Below are positions 60,168 to 64,000 of a DNA stretch of 64,000 bases, piece after piece. The translations under genes were made by a program, and so were the position numbers. This stretch comes from Phoenix dactylifera (Eukaryota; Streptophyta; Magnoliopsida; Arecales; Arecaceae): contig NC_052394.1 in the NCBI RefSeq assembly GCF_009389715.1, positions 20,834,899 through 20,898,898 on the forward strand. Reading direction: 5' to 3'. Position 1 is the first letter of the stretch; each line of letters starts with the position of its first letter. Below the pieces are notes generated by a model, which searched no databases, was not told the origin of the DNA, and saw only the letters and a list, made by a program, of their open reading frames with translations.

Positions 60168-63100
60168 CTTGGAACAAAGACAAAGGGAAACTCAAGGCTT
60201 TAGATAAACGAACATCTCATAATGGATCTCTAACAGGTCTGAATATATATACTGAAATATATAGGGTGTCACCTACTGTGCTTACACCCGTTAAACAACT
60301 ATAGGCTGGTTCTCAGATGATTAGTGAACAAAATGATGGGACATTATATCATGATAAATATACTGGAAGCACAATCAATAACGGATGCTGCATAAAATAT
60401 TATAAAAATAAATAAAGCCATATAGTATGTGAACCAAACATATTTTATGTGCAAAAGTCACAACTGTATATTTATTTTCTTCTGAATTTATATACCACCA
60501 TACAAGTATGACATTTCCAATTTAACTGCTTTGCGTACACTAACAAATACTAAATAAATCATTTATGAACTCGACAACTCTTGAAGGTAGCTCTACATTG
60601 TTCCCGTATGAAAAAGTGAAGAACTCAGTTCTCTGCTACTACACCAAAAGTTGTTCGGTCATGGAGTAAACTTTTTTTAAAAAAAGAAGACAACATTGAC
60701 CTCCCTTTGCTAGCCTCCAAATAGTAATATCCAAGAACCTCTTTTGCAACGGAATGAAACCTTGATTACATCATTTAGAACTATCAAAGATTTCTTAAAA
60801 GTCATCTCTGTGAAACTTTAAGAACACTGATTCTCATGAGCATAAATTAAGGTCGGCGGAACCATCCTGAACCGGGCGGTTCTGGCTGATCTGAGCCGTA
60901 CTGGTGGCTCACCGGTATGGTTCCGGCAACGAAAACGAGATTTATTGCCAAAGCTCAAGAAGGAGAAGAAGAAGGAAAGAGAGAGCGAGCGGAGGAGGGG
61001 AAAGAGAGACAGCATGCGAGGCTGCGGCCTCCGCCAGTGTCCGCCACCCTCCTCCGGCCCTCCCACAATGTCGTGCCCTCTCTCGGTACAGGCCCAGCAC
61101 AATCCATACCAAGTCATCCCGTCGGAAAATCGGTACGGTGCCTGATACCGGTTTTTCTGACCTTGGCATAAATAGTAAGTAGCTTGCAAAAACATTAGGT
61201 ACAATAATGAAAGGACAAGCAATTGATGAAAGTTTGCATGTTCGCTTGTGTCAGTGGCTTAGCAAGAATTCGTCAGCTTTTGTTAATTATAATCTATTCT
61301 TGAATAACTAGATCATCAAGTAATCCTCAAAACTTCTTCCTGCCCTCATGAAAGGCACAGAAACACATACCTCCCATCACTCATTCTTTCATATGACAGT
61401 TACTGAACAAGTCTTATCTACATCAAGGTTTAAAGTGAACATCCATCCCATGTCATATCATGAAGTATAAACCTACACACATGCATATTTCTTTGATCCA
61501 GATCGAAATGGAATCCAATTGTTACCTAATTTCCGAAACGATATGAACATGATGAAGTGATAGCCATACTTGATTACATAGCATTAGGTCATGACATAGT
61601 TACAGAAATATAAAACAACAGCAGTTTTCAAATACCTCAAGATTGCCCACAATGTTAGTAGCAGGACTCATACACAGGTATTAGTTAGCACAATAAGTTG
61701 ACAGTTAAAATGCCTGTGTCATTAAGTACAATCCTTCTCTCTCAAAGGTATCTACTATCAAACAGACACAAAAGAAACAAACTAAGCTCACCTTTGCTTA
61801 AATTGCAGCATCCTCAGAAAAGAACTAACAATAAATATTCAGCCAGCTAGAAATCTTTATATAAATACATGGTGAACCATCACACTTAGATATCATCACA
61901 TATAGATCACTGAGGTTCAAGCTTTGCTTAAATTACAATTCTCCACCCCATACCCAATCCTTGTGGCACGTCCCCACCTCTGTAGGAAAGGGGGGAAAAA
62001 CATTTATGTGTAGAAGCTTCCTATGAAAAAGAGCATCTTATTAGCCTATTTGTTAATTCCCAAGCCTAATTCTAAGCCAGTAACACATTTCCATGTACCA
62101 TATATCACTACAACACATGACTATCCAATTACCAATTCCTATAAAATCACTTTCACAATATACCAATCACAACATACAACAAACAATAGCAACTAAAAAG
62201 CCACACGTATCATAACAATCTTCAAAAAGCAGTACACATAGAAAATAGTACCACAAAGTGAAAAATATGCTGGTTGGGTAGTATATCTAGTATTGAAATA
62301 TATAATTATTCATTTAAATACACCTTTAGGTTCACATTTATTATATCTGACATATATCAATATAACACACAAGATATCATACTTTCCATCCTTCAATACA
62401 TGTACAGTTGTTTTTTAAGAAAAAAACCCAACCACCTAACTCAAAATAAATTGTTTTATATTACAAAATCTTCAGATGACAAGCAACATATTTATAATAA
62501 TAATAACAATAATTTCATGTAACACAAGTAGACATTGTTACAATATGTTGTCTCCATACCCAGGGTTATCTACAGGCTTATTTATGGGCCTACTTTTCTA
62601 CTGTTTTCAGACCAGCCATCAAATCATGCCTACTGAAAATTGTAGATTTGATTGACTTGAACTTGGCCGATGGTAACTAGGCTAATAAAAACATTCTAGG
62701 ACTGTACTAGGTTGCACTGAGTATGTTGCCAGATGTCAAACGACCCTAACCAAGATAGAATCCAATTAGACATCTCTGGTAAATATAAACCAGATATTGG
62801 ATAACCTAGGATAACCCAACTACTAAACAGACATTCAGGTACAACCCTAGTCGGGTAATAATATAAACCATAGCACCAATTATCTAGAATAATATTGAAC
62901 AAATATTTTTGCCACACAATATGGCAATTCTTGCTGCTTCATATGACCTGCCCTCCTTCACCCTGCCGCCTTCCCTCCTTCACATCAAATCACCAACAAC
63001 CCCAGCCTTCCACCCTTAACCAATTGCCCATCCCATCATAAGTCATCCCCCCAACCATGCCCTGCCAGGACAAACCAATCCTTTACTTCATCCTTACCCT

Positions 63101-64000
63101 TTCCTAACGCATCTCTCTCTTCTGAAGTTAGGTTATGCTCATTGTCCTTTTTTTCTTAAGTTAGAACTAAAATCACGATTTTCTATTTCAGATCCCTCCT
63201 TGTACAAGGTGGCAGGCATAATTGAGACTGTCAACAAAAGGTTGTGCTGGAGGATGCTATGGCCACAAAAAAGGGTGGCCTGAAGCTATCTCTCTCTTTC
63301 ACTCTTTGTATATATGTATGTATGTATGTTTAATGTTTGTCCTTGTATCTATCACCTATAGTCTCACCCTGATTTCCAGACAGTCTTCCATCTATCCTCA
63401 TTATCAAAAAGAGGAAAAAGAAAAGGAGCAATGAAAACTTACTTCAGCCAGTCTTCCATCTATCCTCGTTAGCAAAAGAAAATAGTAATAAAAACTTATA
63501 ATGTAAACTCCTGTTTCCCATGCCTATCAGCCACATATTATTTTTACATGTTGAAATAAAATTTCAATCAGTTCAAAGAATTCACCAATTCCACCTTCCA
63601 GAAGTAATTTAGGGGCCATGCATCATCAGTAGGGAGTCTTCCAGGCTTTACATCATGTCTTTATCTTTGTAAAATCATCCTTTTCAACATTTTATGATGA
63701 GAAAGGCTAGTCAATTGAATTCAGACATAGGTATGTAGCCTTCCATTGATCTCGTAAATGATGGCCAATACAAAGTAATATTACTATACAAATTGGGTAA
63801 TAATCAGATGAAAGGAGCAACAAAATCTACACATGATTGGGTTCAGTGCAAATATCGGTGGAATCATATTAGACTTCCATATAAGAAGCTAGTTATATAT
63901 CACAAAACCATAGATGAGAGTTCACTACCAACAATTGATATGTATGTGTGTGTGTGTGTGTTGATGCACACCAATGCACATATCATGATGAATCAAATGA
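60168..64000 (-). other. RanBP1 intron (part), AT-rich
   Basis: AT-rich DNA with a dispersed repeat block at 60840-61160, a (TATG)n run near 63309-63330 and a (TG)n run at about 63943-63960. I found no other exon or gene, though short exons could be missed by eye. Confidence 0.5.
60840..61160. repeat. Dispersed repeat with GA-rich core and GGTAC-type edges
   Basis: The left edge reads GGCGGTTCTGGCTGATCTGA and CCGGTATGGTTCCGG. The core is GA-rich (GAAGAAGGAAAGAGAGAGCG), and the right edge reads AATCGGTACGGTGCCTGATACCGG. The layout mirrors the block in the BAG intron (7430-8110) in the opposite orientation. This suggests one non-autonomous family inside introns of two genes. Confidence 0.4.

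Overview
This window is nuclear DNA of a flowering plant, most likely a commelinid monocot such as a palm. The support is spliced plant gene families with GC-rich first exons, an ammonium transporter of the AMT2/AMT3 type, long introns, many 5'-truncated LINEs that carry an RNase H tail, and a very short LTR element. The species cannot be fixed from sequence alone. No operon, phage, CRISPR array or prokaryotic signal is present.

Layout. From 1 to 13.2 kb: an AMT2/3-type ammonium transporter (+, 2848-5111) lies tail to tail with a BAG-family co-chaperone gene (-, 5330-11775) whose third intron is 5.2 kb. A LINE 3' fragment (-) sits about 0.4 kb upstream of the BAG start codon. From 13.2 to 26 kb: repeat-rich DNA, a HOOKLESS1-like GNAT gene (+, 17889-19146), a decayed LINE (+, about 21.2-23.0 kb) and a two-exon YbhB-like PEBP gene (-, 24354-25808). 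From 26 to 43 kb: gene-poor DNA with an ATL-type RING-H2 gene (+, 32610-33061), minisatellites, an AT-rich foldback-like element and the longest LINE of the window (+, 38.9-41.7 kb). From 43 to 46 kb: a complete six-exon pyruvate decarboxylase gene (+). From 46 to 56 kb: repeats, a tRNA-His-like relic, an intronless R2R3-MYB (+, 51879-52595) and an intronless calmodulin-like gene (+, 54980-55423). From 57 to 64 kb: a TRIM-like LTR element with target-site duplication, another LINE 3' end, and the last exon of a RanBP1 gene (-) whose other exons must lie beyond the window.

The genes do not form one pathway; this is an ordinary stretch of plant chromosome. The most useful observations are gene-structure ones. 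Eight apparent single-base indels, most within short homopolymers, interrupt four otherwise well conserved genes (AMT, BAG, HLS1-like, ATL), while PDC, PEBP, MYB and CML are clean. A 33-bp duplication copies a 3' splice site of the AMT gene. AAACCAC motifs cluster upstream of the hypoxia-linked PDC gene. The TRIM-like element is bounded by perfect 5-bp repeats. I found no convincing new biological system.
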